64,000 nucleotides of DNA from Lutibacter sp. A64. GTDB taxonomy: Bacteria; Bacteroidota; Bacteroidia; Flavobacteriales; Flavobacteriaceae. Position 1 is the stretch's first letter; each line of letters opens with the position of its first letter. Where the stretch lies: contig NZ_CP092487.1 of assembly GCF_022429565.1 (NCBI RefSeq), positions 3,924,001 through 3,988,000 on the forward strand. The letters are read 5' to 3'. The notes under the pieces were generated by a model that had not been told where the DNA came from, did not search any database, and saw nothing but the letters and a program-made list of their open reading frames with translations. The position numbers were made by a program, and so were the translations under genes. Positions 37,305-46,572 of the stretch are shown piece after piece.

Positions 37305-38342
37305 ATGAACTTTTTAAGAAAAATAGCGTATCCTTTTTCCATTCTGTATGGAATTATAACAAGTATACGTAATTTTTTGTATGATATTAATGTTTTAAAA
37401 TCTACAAAATTTAAAACACCTACACTTGTTGTTGGTAACTTAAGTGTTGGTGGTACAGGAAAAACTCCTCAGATAGAATATTTAATTAGGTTGTTAAAAA
37501 ACGATTATAAAATTGCTGTTTTAAGTAGAGGTTATAAAAGAAAAAGCACAGGATTTATAATTGCAGATTCTCAGGCAAGTGCAGAGTTAATAGGAGATGA
37601 GCCTTATCAATATTATAAAAAATTTAAAAATATTATAGTTTGTGTTGATGCTGACAGAACAAATGCAATTCAACAATTAGAAAAATTAGAGAATCCACCA
37701 GATGTTATTTTGCTAGATGATGCCTATCAACATAGAAAAGTAGTTGGAGGATTCAATATTTTATTGACGGATTATAGCAACCTATATGTAAAGGATACTA
37801 TGTTGCCAACAGGAAATTTGCGCGAACATAAATCGGGCGCTAAAAGGGCGCAGCTTATTGTTGTAACTAAATGTCCTAAAAATCTTACAAAAGAGGCACA
37901 ACTTGTAATAACTAAAAAAATTAATCCAGCTAAAAATCAGCAAGTATTTTTTACAGCAATAGATTATAACTCCAATTTAAAAGGTGCTTCAGAAATAGAT
38001 TTAAGCGAATTGCAATATTTTGAAGTTTTATTAGTTACAGGTATTGCAAATCCTGTTCCTTTAACTAATTATTTAAAGGAGCAAAACATTCATTTTAAAC
38101 ATTTAGAATATCCAGATCATTATAATTTTAAAACTCAGGATATCGATAAAATAAATGCAGAAATAAACAATTTTAAGTTGAATAAGAAATTAGTTTTAAC
38201 CACAGAGAAAGATTATGTGCGTATCTTTGATAAGGTTAAAGATTTACATTATATAAGTATAAAATCATTTTTTATAAGTGATGGAAATGATTTTGATAAA
38301 AAAATAAAAAATTATGTGGAACAAAGTTCAAGAAACAGTTAA
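37305..38342 (+). CDS. lpxK: Tetraacyldisaccharide 4'-kinase
   Basis: A 345-residue membrane-associated kinase that phosphorylates the 4' position of the lipid A precursor. An N-terminal hydrophobic segment precedes the Walker A motif GNLSVGGTGKTPQ (about 45-57) and conserved blocks VLSRGYKRKS, GDEPYQYYKK, DDAYQHRKV and LPTGNLRE. The ATG at 37305 is chosen over codons upstream because a promoter-like box ends 5 nt before it. Its end overlaps the start of the nucleoside phosphorylase by 29 nt, implying coupled translation. Confidence 0.93.
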   Translation: MNFLRKIAYPFSILYGIITSIRNFLYDINVLKSTKFKTPTLVVGNLSVGGTGKTPQIEYLIRLLKNDYKIAVLSRGYKRKSTGFIIADSQASAELIGDEPYQYYKKFKNIIVCVDADRTNAIQQLEKLENPPDVILLDDAYQHRKVVGGFNILLTDYSNLYVKDTMLPTGNLREHKSGAKRAQLIVVTKCPKNLTKEAQLVITKKINPAKNQQVFFTAIDYNSNLKGASEIDLSELQYFEVLLVTGIANPVPLTNYLKEQNIHFKHLEYPDHYNFKTQDIDKINAEINNFKLNKKLVLTTEKDYVRIFDKVKDLHYISIKSFFISDGNDFDKKIKNYVEQSSRNS

Positions 38343-39123
38343 GTTTTTAAAAGATAAAGGAATAAGTGCACCAGATTACGGTATTATTTTAGGTACAGGA
38401 TTGGGTAATTTAGTAGAAAAGATTAGTATTGATATTGCTATTCAGTATGCTGAAATTCCAAATTTTCCGGTATCAACCGTTGAAGGGCATTTAGGAGAAT
38501 TAATATATGGTACTTTGGGAGGCAAAACTGTTGTAGCAATGCGTGGCCGTTTTCATTATTATGAAGGCTGGACTATGGAGCAAACTGTTTTTCCGGTTAG
38601 AGTAATGAAATATTTAGGTGTAGAGAAATTAATTGTTTCTAATGCTTCTGGAGGTGTTAATTCAGCTTTTAAAGTTGGAGATATTATGATAATTACAGAT
38701 CATATTAATTTTATGCCAGAGCATCCACTACATGGTAAAAATGATGCGCGTTTTGGGCCTCGATTTGTAGATATGCATGAGGCTTATAGTAAAAGAATGA
38801 TAGCTCAAATGGAACAAGTAGCTGAAAAATTAGATGTTACAGTACATAAGGGAATTTATTTGGCATTACAAGGACCGACTTTTGAGACTCCTGCAGAATA
38901 TAAAATGGTGAAGATTTTAGGCGCAGATGCTGTTGGAATGTCAACTGTACCTGAAGTAATTGTAGCTAAACATATGGGTATGGAATGTTTTGGGATTTCT
39001 GTAATTACAGATTTGGGAGTTGAAGGTATTGTTGAAGCAGTTTCTCATGAAGAAGTACAGGAGGTGGCTAAAATTTCAGAAAAAATAGTTGGCAAATTAG
39101 TAGAAGAGTTTGTTAAAATTTAA
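38314..39123 (+). CDS. punA: Purine-nucleoside phosphorylase (trimeric PNP type)
   Basis: A 269-residue enzyme that phosphorolyses inosine and guanosine to the base plus ribose-1-phosphate. Family blocks are intact: phosphate-binding GIILGTGLGNL, VVAMRGRFHYYEGWTMEQ, VSNASGGVNSAFKVGD, and the purine-site MSTVPEVIVAKHMGM. Length fits mammalian-type trimeric PNPs rather than hexameric DeoD. It overlaps the lpxK 3' end by 29 nt and precedes a separate periplasmic thioredoxin. The link with lpxK looks positional rather than functional. Confidence 0.92.
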   Translation: MWNKVQETVKFLKDKGISAPDYGIILGTGLGNLVEKISIDIAIQYAEIPNFPVSTVEGHLGELIYGTLGGKTVVAMRGRFHYYEGWTMEQTVFPVRVMKYLGVEKLIVSNASGGVNSAFKVGDIMIITDHINFMPEHPLHGKNDARFGPRFVDMHEAYSKRMIAQMEQVAEKLDVTVHKGIYLALQGPTFETPAEYKMVKILGADAVGMSTVPEVIVAKHMGMECFGISVITDLGVEGIVEAVSHEEVQEVAKISEKIVGKLVEEFVKI

Positions 39124-39163
39124 TTTGGCATTATTTTAGTAGTTTAGCATTAAAATATTAATT

Positions 39164-39646
39164 ATGAAACGTGTTTTTTTTAGTTTTTTTATATGCATTA
39201 ATTTTACAGCTATAAGTTTTGCTCAAGATAATGTAGCAATGCATACTATTTCAGAAAATATTTGGGAACAAGATTTTTTAAAAGCAGAAAAACTTACAAA
39301 ATCTTCAGATAAACCTATGTTGATTTATTTTACAGGTTCAGATTGGTGTGGACCTTGTAAAATGTTAGTTGCAGATATTTTTGAAACAGATAAGTTTAAA
39401 GAAGGATATAAAGATGAATTTATATTTTACGAAGCTGATTTCCCTAGAAATTTAGATTTAGTTTCTGTTACTCAGAGGAAAGATAATAATAAATTAAAGC
39501 AAAAGTATGGTGTAAAATCATATCCTACCATTGTTATTGTAAACTCTAAAGGAAAAGAAATAGGAAGGAAAAAAAGTTATAGTTTAATGAGGGATCCTAG
39601 TTATCATTATTCTTTTTTTGACGAAATGCTTAAAAAATATAGATAA
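39164..39646 (+). CDS. Exported thioredoxin-like protein
   Basis: A 160-residue protein with a cleavable signal (MKRVFFSFFICINFTAISFA, cut near residue 20) and a thioredoxin fold of the thioredoxin_7/DUF255-like type. The active site WCGPC is at C62/C65 in YFTGSDWCGPCKML, and the cis-proline segment is VKSYPTIVIV. It is likely a periplasmic disulfide reductase. It begins 40 nt after punA and is followed at once by a terminator; a stand-alone transcript or read-through from lpxK-punA are both possible. Confidence 0.88.
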   Translation: MKRVFFSFFICINFTAISFAQDNVAMHTISENIWEQDFLKAEKLTKSSDKPMLIYFTGSDWCGPCKMLVADIFETDKFKEGYKDEFIFYEADFPRNLDLVSVTQRKDNNKLKQKYGVKSYPTIVIVNSKGKEIGRKKSYSLMRDPSYHYSFFDEMLKKYR

Positions 39647-39675
39647 AAAAAATCCGCTGAAAAGCGGATTTTTTT
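39647..39675. terminator. Bidirectional terminator
   Basis: A stem AATCCGCT/AGCGGATT with a GAAA tetraloop is flanked by A and T tracts on either side (39647-39658 with 39663-39675). It works for the thioredoxin gene and for the convergent OmpA gene ending at 39694. Confidence 0.9.
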
Positions 39676-39693
39676 ATCTATAATAAAGAGATA

Positions 39694-40929
39694 TTATTGG
39701 TTAATAACTCTAAATGTAGTTCTTCTATTTGCTCTGTGTTCTTTTTCTGTACAAGAAACACCATCAGAACATCTGTTAGTTAATCTAGTTTCACCAAATC
39801 CATTAGCAGTTAATTGACTTGGATTAATTCCTTTAGAAATTAAGTAGTTAGAAACAGCCATTGCTCTTCTTTCAGATAAGTCTTGGTTGCTTTCTTTTGT
39901 TCCTCTAGAATCTGTGTGAGATTCAAGAGCAACAGCTACTCCAGTTCTTAAAACAGGTAATAAACGAGTGTCTATTATAGATTTAGCTTCGCTAGTTAAT
40001 GTAGCACTTGCTAAATTCCAGTTAATTGGTAAAATACTATTTTCTGTTAATTCACAGTCAACTTCTTTCCAAGATGTTAAACCACCTTTTTTAACTAATA
40101 CCTCTTTTGTAACAGTTTTGTATTCAGCAGGTACAGTTACAGATTTTTCAGTTGCATCACTTACTAAAACAACTTTAGAAATTGTTTCGTATTCAGCAGG
40201 TATGTCTATAACTCTTGTAGTTGGAGGAGTTACCATAACTGTTTTTTTAACAACTTTTGTAACTTCTGGAATTTCAATTTTTCTTGTAGTAGGTTGTTTA
40301 GCTACAACTGTTTTTTTGTAAGTTTTATCAAAACCAGGTACACTTGTTCTTTGCGTGTGTGCATCTACATCTAACTTTGTTAAAGGAATGGTAGTATATT
40401 CAGCTGGAATTGGTTTGTAACACCAGTATCTACAATCGTTAGGATCGCTTGATTCACAATCAGGAGCTACATCGCTCATTTGCCAAACTGCAGTTGCAGG
40501 TTTAATTTCAATTGTTTCAGAATCTGGTTTAAAAGTTGCAGGAATTACATTTAATTTTGAAGCATCTTCTTTTGCAGTATAGGTTATAGTTTCTGAACCA
40601 AAAGTTCCAGGAATAACTTCTAATTTATGACTAGCCTCTTTAACAACAACTACAACATCTCTAGTTTCGTATACAGCTGGTACAATTTCTAAACGTTGAC
40701 TAGCTTCTTTAACAAGTACTCTTTCTGTAATAGTTTTGTATTGAGCAGGAACAGTAGTGATTTTTTTGTAAGCAGCTTTTGTTTCAATAGTTACATCTTC
40801 ATTTTTCCAAATATCTGGAGTTTTACAACGAACGTAACATTTTCCAGGTTCTGGGTTAGTTGGTAGGTCTTGTGCAAATGCACTAGCTCCAAAAACCAAT
40901 AGAGTGATAGAAAATAATAATTTTTTCAT
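39694..40929 (-). CDS. OmpA-family protein with exact 23-residue repeats
   Basis: A 411-residue outer-membrane-associated protein. The signal peptide is MKKLLFSITLLVFGASAFA. Residues about 55-280 are a repeat array: the proline of a (V/I)P-A-x-Y/F-like unit falls at 61, 84, 107, 130, then 175, 198, 221, 244 and 267, a strict 23-residue period interrupted by a cysteine-bearing insert (C158, C166, C170). The C-terminal OmpA domain (about 295-411) has the peptidoglycan-binding stretch LESHTDSRGTKESNQDLSERRA. The ATG at 40929 is chosen since it starts the signal. Likely it links outer membrane and cell wall; the repeat's role is unknown. Confidence 0.88.
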   Translation of the reverse strand: MKKLLFSITLLVFGASAFAQDLPTNPEPGKCYVRCKTPDIWKNEDVTIETKAAYKKITTVPAQYKTITERVLVKEASQRLEIVPAVYETRDVVVVVKEASHKLEVIPGTFGSETITYTAKEDASKLNVIPATFKPDSETIEIKPATAVWQMSDVAPDCESSDPNDCRYWCYKPIPAEYTTIPLTKLDVDAHTQRTSVPGFDKTYKKTVVAKQPTTRKIEIPEVTKVVKKTVMVTPPTTRVIDIPAEYETISKVVLVSDATEKSVTVPAEYKTVTKEVLVKKGGLTSWKEVDCELTENSILPINWNLASATLTSEAKSIIDTRLLPVLRTGVAVALESHTDSRGTKESNQDLSERRAMAVSNYLISKGINPSQLTANGFGETRLTNRCSDGVSCTEKEHRANRRTTFRVINQ

Positions 40930-41065
40930 TTTTTTTAGCATTTTAAAAATTAGGTTAATTCCAAATAGATTTTCTAAATGGTATAAATTATGACACAAAA
41001 TAAAAGGAAAGGTCACAATTAATTACAAAAATAGCTAAAAATCTTAAAAAAATGTTAAAATAAGA

Positions 41066-41959
41066 TTATAAGTTTTTAAAATAAAGGCTTTTAACAATAC
41101 CATCTGCTAAACCAATTTTAGGAACAAATACCTTTTTTGAATTACTCCATTTCATTGCAGAGAGGTATATTTTTGTAGCAGGAATTATAACATCGGCTCT
41201 ATCTGGATTTAAATCTAATTCAGTAATACGTTCTTCAAAAGACATTTTTTTAAGAAATTGATATTGAGCTTTCATATAAATTAAAGAAAGTGGTTTACCT
41301 ATAGGTTTTCCAGATAATTTAAATATTTTATTAATATTGCCACCAGAACCAATTAAAGTTGGTTTATTTAGTTTTTGGGTGTTTGCTTTAATCCAAACCT
41401 CCATATTTTCCCAAATATCTTTAAATGATTTTTGTTTATTAAGTAAACGAACAGTTCCTATTTTAAACGATTTTGAATTGATTATTTTACCATTTGAAAA
41501 AATAGTTATTTCTGTACTTCCTCCACCAACATCTACATATACATAAGATTTGTCGCTTTTAATAATATTAGTTAAATCTGTAGAGAATATGATAGCAGCT
41601 TCTTTTTTACCATCAATTAGATTTATTTTAACTCCAGTTTTTTCTAAAATTTCGGAAGCCACTTCTTGTCCGTTTTTAGCTTCACGCATAGCAGAAGTTG
41701 CACAAGCATAATAATTTTCAACACCATGAACTTCCATTAGTAGTTTAAAAGCTTTTATGGCTTTTACCATTCTATTTCTGTTGTCTTCAGAAATATTACC
41801 TTTTAAAAAAGTGTCAGCTCCTAAACGAATTGGAACACGAACTAAGGCTGATTTTTTAAAACTGGGAATTTTACTGTTTTTATCTGTGATTACGTTTGAT
41901 ACTAATAATCTAATTGCATTTGATCCAATATCTATACCTGCAAGTTTTTCAATTTTCAA
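41066..41959 (-). CDS. Ppx/GppA family phosphatase
   Basis: A 297-residue exopolyphosphatase/guanosine pentaphosphate phosphatase family protein of the sugar-kinase/actin fold. Signature blocks are GIDIGSNAIRLLVSN (phosphate 1), YVDVGGGSTEITIF (phosphate 2) and LIGSGGNINKIF. It is the short bacterial form without the C-terminal HD domain of E. coli Ppx. It is 7 nt downstream of a sixA-like gene and surely co-transcribed with it. Polyphosphate or (p)ppGpp as substrate cannot be told from sequence. Confidence 0.9.
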   Translation of the reverse strand: MKIEKLAGIDIGSNAIRLLVSNVITDKNSKIPSFKKSALVRVPIRLGADTFLKGNISEDNRNRMVKAIKAFKLLMEVHGVENYYACATSAMREAKNGQEVASEILEKTGVKINLIDGKKEAAIIFSTDLTNIIKSDKSYVYVDVGGGSTEITIFSNGKIINSKSFKIGTVRLLNKQKSFKDIWENMEVWIKANTQKLNKPTLIGSGGNINKIFKLSGKPIGKPLSLIYMKAQYQFLKKMSFEERITELDLNPDRADVIIPATKIYLSAMKWSNSKKVFVPKIGLADGIVKSLYFKNL

Positions 41960-41966
41960 AATAATA

Positions 41967-42455
41967 TTATTTATAGTTTTTAGGAAATTCAGTTAAAATT
42001 GTGGTACCATTTTTAATGTTTTTCCAATAGTTTGTGTCAAATTTAATTCCAATTACACCACAAGTTGGTACATGGTCTAATTGAATACTACCAAATTTAT
42101 TAACAAAATCGCTAATGCCGTGATCGTGGCTAAATATAATGGCAGAATCAAAGCCGTCGTCTAAGGCTTTTACGGTTTTAATTAAATAACCATCGCTAAA
42201 ATTGTAGAGTGATTTGCTAATTTTTAGGTTAGCTAGTGGATAGTTAAAGGTGTAGCTAAAAATCATTCCGGTATGCAAAGCTCTATTTGCACAACTTGAA
42301 ATAAAAACATCTGGTGTTGCTATTTTTTTTAGCAAAACATTTGAAACCAGATAGGCATCATTAATTCCTCTTTTTTTTAGAGGGCGGTCAATATCTTTTA
42401 TGTTTTTGTATTTCCAAGAAGATTTTGCGTGTCTAACTATATAAAGTGTTTTCAT
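41967..42455 (-). CDS. SixA-like histidine phosphatase
   Basis: A 162-residue histidine-phosphatase-superfamily protein. The catalytic RHAKSSW motif has His9, followed by DIDRPLKKRG and a second histidine in IFSHDHGISDFVNKFG. SixA of E. coli dephosphorylates phosphohistidine on signalling or PTS proteins; the substrate here is unknown. A -7 box reading TAAATTTG (minus strand, 42474-42481) lies about 18 nt upstream of the ATG. It is the promoter-proximal gene of the sixA-ppx pair. Confidence 0.88.
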   Translation of the reverse strand: MKTLYIVRHAKSSWKYKNIKDIDRPLKKRGINDAYLVSNVLLKKIATPDVFISSCANRALHTGMIFSYTFNYPLANLKISKSLYNFSDGYLIKTVKALDDGFDSAIIFSHDHGISDFVNKFGSIQLDHVPTCGVIGIKFDTNYWKNIKNGTTILTEFPKNYK

Positions 42456-42486
42456 GGGTTGTTAGTTGAATTTCAAATTTATAAAA

Positions 42487-43134
42487 TTATGGGGCTAATC
42501 TTTCAATTTTCCAATCATAATTCTCTTGTAAAGTATATCTAATTCTATCGTGCATTCTATTAGGTCTACCTTGCCAAAATTCAATACTTATTGGTCTTAC
42601 AATATAGCCACCCCAATTTTTAGGTCTTGTAATTTCTTTATTTTCGAATTTTCTTTCAAAAGAAGCTAATCTGTCATCTAAATATTTACGCGAAGGAACA
42701 GGCTCACTTTGGTCTGATGCCCATGCGCCTAATTTACTTCCGTCGGGTCTTGATTCAAAATAACCATCAGACATATTTTCTGAAATTTTTTCAGCAACGC
42801 CTTTTATAATTACTTGTCGCTCGGTATTATGCCATAAAAATGATAGGCATACATTAGGATTGTTTTCTATAGCTTTACCTTTTTCGCTATTGTAGTTCGT
42901 ATAAAAAATAAATCCTTCCCAAGTATATTTTTTTAATAATACAGCTCGGCTTTTTGGAAATCCATCAGCGCCAATAGTAGCAACTGTCATTGCATTTGTT
43001 TCTGCGTCTCCACCAAAATTTTCTACTTCAAAAAACCATTTTTGAAATAGTTCCATAGGGTTTTCAGAAATATCTTTTGTAGAGAGTTCAATCTTTTTAT
43101 AATTTCGTCTATAATTACTTAAGTCCGTTTCCAT
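42487..43134 (-). CDS. pdxH: Pyridoxamine 5'-phosphate oxidase
   Basis: A 215-residue FMN enzyme that oxidises PNP and PMP to PLP in vitamin B6 synthesis and salvage. FMN and substrate blocks include MTVATIGADGFPKSRAVLLKKY, GFIFYTNYNSEKGKAIENNP, SDQSEPVPSRKYLDDRL and the C-terminal EFWQGRPNRMHDRIRY (each an excerpt). Length is normal. It sits alone between sixA and a sodium symporter on the same strand. A MocR-type regulator elsewhere in the window is of a PLP-linked family, but I see no shared site. Confidence 0.95.
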   Translation of the reverse strand: METDLSNYRRNYKKIELSTKDISENPMELFQKWFFEVENFGGDAETNAMTVATIGADGFPKSRAVLLKKYTWEGFIFYTNYNSEKGKAIENNPNVCLSFLWHNTERQVIIKGVAEKISENMSDGYFESRPDGSKLGAWASDQSEPVPSRKYLDDRLASFERKFENKEITRPKNWGGYIVRPISIEFWQGRPNRMHDRIRYTLQENYDWKIERLAP

Positions 43135-43184
43135 AGTGTAAAAATAAAAAATCTTTTAGAGTTTTAAATTCTTTTAAAAAGTAT

Positions 43185-44648
43185 TTACGAATTCGTTTTT
43201 TTTATTAACAATAAACCTAAAAATGTTAAAAATCCGTTTACAATTAAAAGCTCATAACCAAAAACATAACCGTTTAATATTGTTTCTGAATGGCTATTTA
43301 TAAAATAGGTAGCTATAACAGATAAAACGCCAACAATCCATACATACTTGTCTTTAATCTCAATTTTTGTAAATATTCCAAAAGTAAATAAGCCTAATAA
43401 CGGTCCATAAGTAAAAGATACAATTTGTAATAAACTGTTAATTACATTGTCTTCTAATACATATTTAAACATTATAATTATTACTACCAGTACTATTGAG
43501 ACTGTTATATGTGTTTTTTTTCGAATTAATTTTTGTTTCGATTTTTCTTTATTTTCAATGTCTAAAAAATCGATACAGAACGATGTTGTTAACGATGTTA
43601 ATGCACTGTCTGCACTTGAGTAGGCTGCAGCAATTAAACCTAAAATAAATACAGTTCCAATAAAAACACCTAAATTGCTATTTAATGCAATTTCTGGGTA
43701 CAATAAATCTGTTTTTAGGGCTCCATCAACTGTTGGAACTGCAATACCAAACTTGTTTGCATAAATAAATAATAAAGCGCCTAAGGTTAAAAAAACAAAA
43801 TTTACAACAATTAAAATAAAGCCAAGTGAAACAACATTCCATTGTGCTTCTTTTATGTTTTTGCAGGTTAAGTTTTTTTGCATCATATCTTGGTCTAAAC
43901 CCGTCATAGCAATGGTTATAAACATACCTCCTAAAAATGATTTTATCAGGTGATTTTTATCGTTAAAATTATCTGTAAAAATAATTTTACTGTATTTTTC
44001 AAATTCTTGAGATGTAAAAATATCTGTAACAGACCAATTTAATTGATTGATTATTATAAAAATAGTAGCAAAAACTGCTGTTAACATAAACAAGGTTTGC
44101 AGTGTGTCTGTCCAAACTATTGTTTTAATTCCTCCTTTAAATGTGTAAACCCAAATTAAGAGAATTGATAGAATTACTGTAATTTCAAAAGGAATATTCC
44201 AAGCGTCAAAAATAAAATATTGCAGCACAGAAGCTACCAAAAACAATCTAAATGAAGCGATTAAAGCTCTTGAGATAAAAAAGAAAAATGCACCTGTTTT
44301 ATGTGAATTTGTTCCAAATCGTAGTTTTAAAAATTCGTATATAGATGTAACTTTTAATTTGTAATATATAGGTATAAGCACATAAGCAATTACAAAATAG
44401 CCAAATAAATACCCCACAACAATTTGTAAATAACTAAATTGAGAACTTTGTACCAAACCAGGAACAGAAATAAAAGTAACACCAGATAACGAGGCACCAA
44501 TCATACCAAAGGCAACAATATGCCAAGGAGAACTTTTATCGGCCTTAAAAAAGGAGTCGTTAGAGTCGTTTTTACCGGTAAAATATGCAATAGCTAAAAG
44601 TACACAAAAGTAAGTGGCAATTAGTAAAAGAATATATAGTGGTTGCAT
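43185..44648 (-). CDS. Sodium:solute symporter family protein
   Basis: A 487-residue SSS-family transporter with about 13 hydrophobic helices. The N-terminal [17 protein letters not shown] and the helix-8 stretch [18 protein letters not shown], rich in small and hydroxylated residues that form the sodium site, are typical. Many flavobacterial relatives are annotated as sialic acid, proline or generic solute transporters, but the substrate cannot be assigned. It is divergent from recR, with 78 nt between start codons. Confidence 0.9.
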   Translation of the reverse strand: MQPLYILLLIATYFCVLLAIAYFTGKNDSNDSFFKADKSSPWHIVAFGMIGASLSGVTFISVPGLVQSSQFSYLQIVVGYLFGYFVIAYVLIPIYYKLKVTSIYEFLKLRFGTNSHKTGAFFFFISRALIASFRLFLVASVLQYFIFDAWNIPFEITVILSILLIWVYTFKGGIKTIVWTDTLQTLFMLTAVFATIFIIINQLNWSVTDIFTSQEFEKYSKIIFTDNFNDKNHLIKSFLGGMFITIAMTGLDQDMMQKNLTCKNIKEAQWNVVSLGFILIVVNFVFLTLGALLFIYANKFGIAVPTVDGALKTDLLYPEIALNSNLGVFIGTVFILGLIAAAYSSADSALTSLTTSFCIDFLDIENKEKSKQKLIRKKTHITVSIVLVVIIIMFKYVLEDNVINSLLQIVSFTYGPLLGLFTFGIFTKIEIKDKYVWIVGVLSVIATYFINSHSETILNGYVFGYELLIVNGFLTFLGLLLIKKTNS

Positions 44649-44714
44649 TTACTAGTTTTAATAGTTTATAGAGAACAAAGAAACTAAAATTATTGAGAAT
44701 ATCGTTTGAAATTG

Positions 44715-44722
44715 TACATTTG
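44715..44722 (+). promoter_or_regulatory. -7 box of recR, nearly leaderless
   Basis: TACATTTG ends 4 nt before the ATG at 44727. The message would start at the initiation codon. An in-frame TTG at 44706 lies upstream of the box and so is not a plausible start. Confidence 0.6.
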
Positions 44723-44726
44723 CGAT

Positions 44727-45338
44727 ATGAATTTTTCTTCAAAACTTTTAGAAAATGCTGTAAATGAAGTCTCTCAATTACCAGGTATTGGTAAAAGAAC
44801 AGCATTACGTTTGGTATTACATTTGTTAAAACAGCCAAACACGCATACGCATCAATTAGCAACCGCGTTAACTAGTTTAGTTGATGAAATTAAGTTGTGC
44901 AAAAAATGTCATAATATTTCTGATTTTGAAATTTGTGAAATTTGTGCAAATCCTTCACGCAACGAAGAAATTATTTGCGTTGTAGAAGATATTAGAGATG
45001 TAATGGCTATAGAAAATACATCTAGATTTAAGGGGTTGTACCATGTTTTGGGTGGTAAAATTTCTCCAATTGAAGGGGTTGGACCTCAAAACTTAACAAT
45101 AGATAGTTTGGTTGAAAAGGTCGAAAAAGGTATTGTTAAGGAAGTGATTTTTGCTTTAAGTTCAACTATTGAAGGTGATACAACCAATTTTTATATTTTT
45201 AAGCAATTAGAAAAATATGGAATTAAAACATCTACAATTGCACGTGGAATTGCTGTTGGTGATGAGCTAGAGTATGCAGATGAGGTGACTTTAGGTAGAA
45301 GTATTGTAAATAGAATTCCATTCGAAAATTCACTTTAA
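44727..45338 (+). CDS. recR: Recombination protein RecR
   Basis: A 203-residue RecFOR-pathway protein that helps load RecA at gaps. It has the N-terminal helix-hairpin-helix [17 protein letters not shown], a zinc finger with C58, C61, C70 and C73, and a Toprim domain beginning [15 protein letters not shown]. The C-terminal [18 protein letters not shown] block is intact. The start at 44727 is supported by the promoter position. It is followed after 6 nt by a glycosyltransferase gene in the same transcript. Confidence 0.95.
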   Translation: MNFSSKLLENAVNEVSQLPGIGKRTALRLVLHLLKQPNTHTHQLATALTSLVDEIKLCKKCHNISDFEICEICANPSRNEEIICVVEDIRDVMAIENTSRFKGLYHVLGGKISPIEGVGPQNLTIDSLVEKVEKGIVKEVIFALSSTIEGDTTNFYIFKQLEKYGIKTSTIARGIAVGDELEYADEVTLGRSIVNRIPFENSL

Positions 45339-45344
45339 AATTTT

Positions 45345-46493
45345 ATGGATGTTTCTATAGTAATTGTTAATTACAATGTACGGTATTTTTTAGAGCAATG
45401 TATTTTAAGCATACTAGCAGCTTCAAAAAATATAAATTCAGAAATTATTGTGGTTGATAACAATTCTACAGATGAAAGTTGTAAATTACTGAAACAAAAA
45501 TACCCTGAGGTTGTTTTAATTCAGAATACAAAAAATGTAGGTTTTTCCAAAGCAAATAATCAAGGCGTTAAAATAGCTAAAGGAACCTATGTTTTAATAT
45601 TAAATCCAGATACTATTATTGCCGAAGATACTTTAGAACGTATACTTAATTATTCAAAAACGAAACAAAATTTAGGTGTCTTAGGTGTGAAATTAATTGA
45701 TGGGTCGGGAGTGTTTGCCCCAGAAAGTAAAAGAGGAATACCAACTCCAAAAACTTCTTTTAAAAAGCTTTTTGGTATTTCTAGCAAGCAAAATGGTAAA
45801 TATTATGCTACGCATTTAGATGAGGATGCATCTGGAGAAATTAAAGTTGCTTCTGGTGCTTTTATGTTTATTAAAAGAGTTGTTTTTAATGAAGTTAAGG
45901 GTTTTAATGAAGCTTATTTTATGTATGGTGAAGATATAGATTTAAGTGTAAAATTATTGAAAAATGGTTATCAGAATTATTATTATTCGGGCACTAAAAT
46001 AATTCATTTTAAAGGAGAGAGCACAATTAAAGATGTAAAATACTTAGGTCACTTTCACAATGCAATGCGTATTTTTTATAAGAAACATTATAAGTTAAAT
46101 AAGGTGTACGATTTTTTTATTAAAATAGGAATTGAGTTATGGTATTTCTTAAAATATTTAAATTATAAAAATACGAAAGCTGTTAGTAAACCTACTTTTA
46201 ATGTTTTGTATTTAGGTGACGATAATTTTATTGTTGATTTTTTAAATGAAAAATACCTACTGGTAAAAGAAACTTTAATAGATGATTATTTAAAAATAAA
46301 AGAGCTCATAAAAAATAATAAAATTGATACCATTGTTTTTGATAACTCTACATTATCTAATAAAAAAATAATAGCACATTTTGAATCGCTAAAAAATGAA
46401 AAAGTAGCTTTTAAAATTCATCCAAAAGATACTAATTTTATTATTGGAAGTACAAGTCCAAATATTCGAGGATATGTTGAAATTATTAAATAA
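45345..46493 (+). CDS. Family 2 glycosyltransferase with extra C-terminal domain
   Basis: A 382-residue GT-A glycosyltransferase, WbbL/rhamnosyltransferase-like. Catalytic parts: SIVIVNYNVRYFLEQC, the VDNNSTDES nucleotide site, LNPDTIIAED and MYGEDIDLSVKL. After about residue 285 a separate ~95-residue alpha/beta module begins (VLYLGDDNFIVDFL, then TIVFDNSTLSNKKIIAHFESL and FKIHPKD). It resembles the nucleotide-binding-like domain of polyprenyl glycosylphosphotransferases. It starts 6 nt after recR. It probably adds a sugar to a surface glycan; donor and acceptor are unknown. Confidence 0.85.
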   Translation: MDVSIVIVNYNVRYFLEQCILSILAASKNINSEIIVVDNNSTDESCKLLKQKYPEVVLIQNTKNVGFSKANNQGVKIAKGTYVLILNPDTIIAEDTLERILNYSKTKQNLGVLGVKLIDGSGVFAPESKRGIPTPKTSFKKLFGISSKQNGKYYATHLDEDASGEIKVASGAFMFIKRVVFNEVKGFNEAYFMYGEDIDLSVKLLKNGYQNYYYSGTKIIHFKGESTIKDVKYLGHFHNAMRIFYKKHYKLNKVYDFFIKIGIELWYFLKYLNYKNTKAVSKPTFNVLYLGDDNFIVDFLNEKYLLVKETLIDDYLKIKELIKNNKIDTIVFDNSTLSNKKIIAHFESLKNEKVAFKIHPKDTNFIIGSTSPNIRGYVEIIK

Positions 46494-46512
46494 TTTATGT
46501 TGTTTAATGCTT

Positions 46513-46536
46513 TCATTCCTGCCGAAGCAGGAATGA
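46513..46536. repeat. Short perfect palindrome, REP-like
   Basis: TCATTCCTGC (46513-46522) and GCAGGAATGA (46527-46536) form a 10-bp perfect stem with a CGAA loop between convergent genes. No T tract follows. The core CATTCCTGC-GCAGGAATG is GC-richer than its surroundings and resembles short palindromic repeats I associate with flavobacterial intergenic regions; only this copy was noticed in the window. Confidence 0.55.
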
Positions 46537-46572
46537 TTATTAGAAGAAAAGTAGTACACACTATAAAAATAC

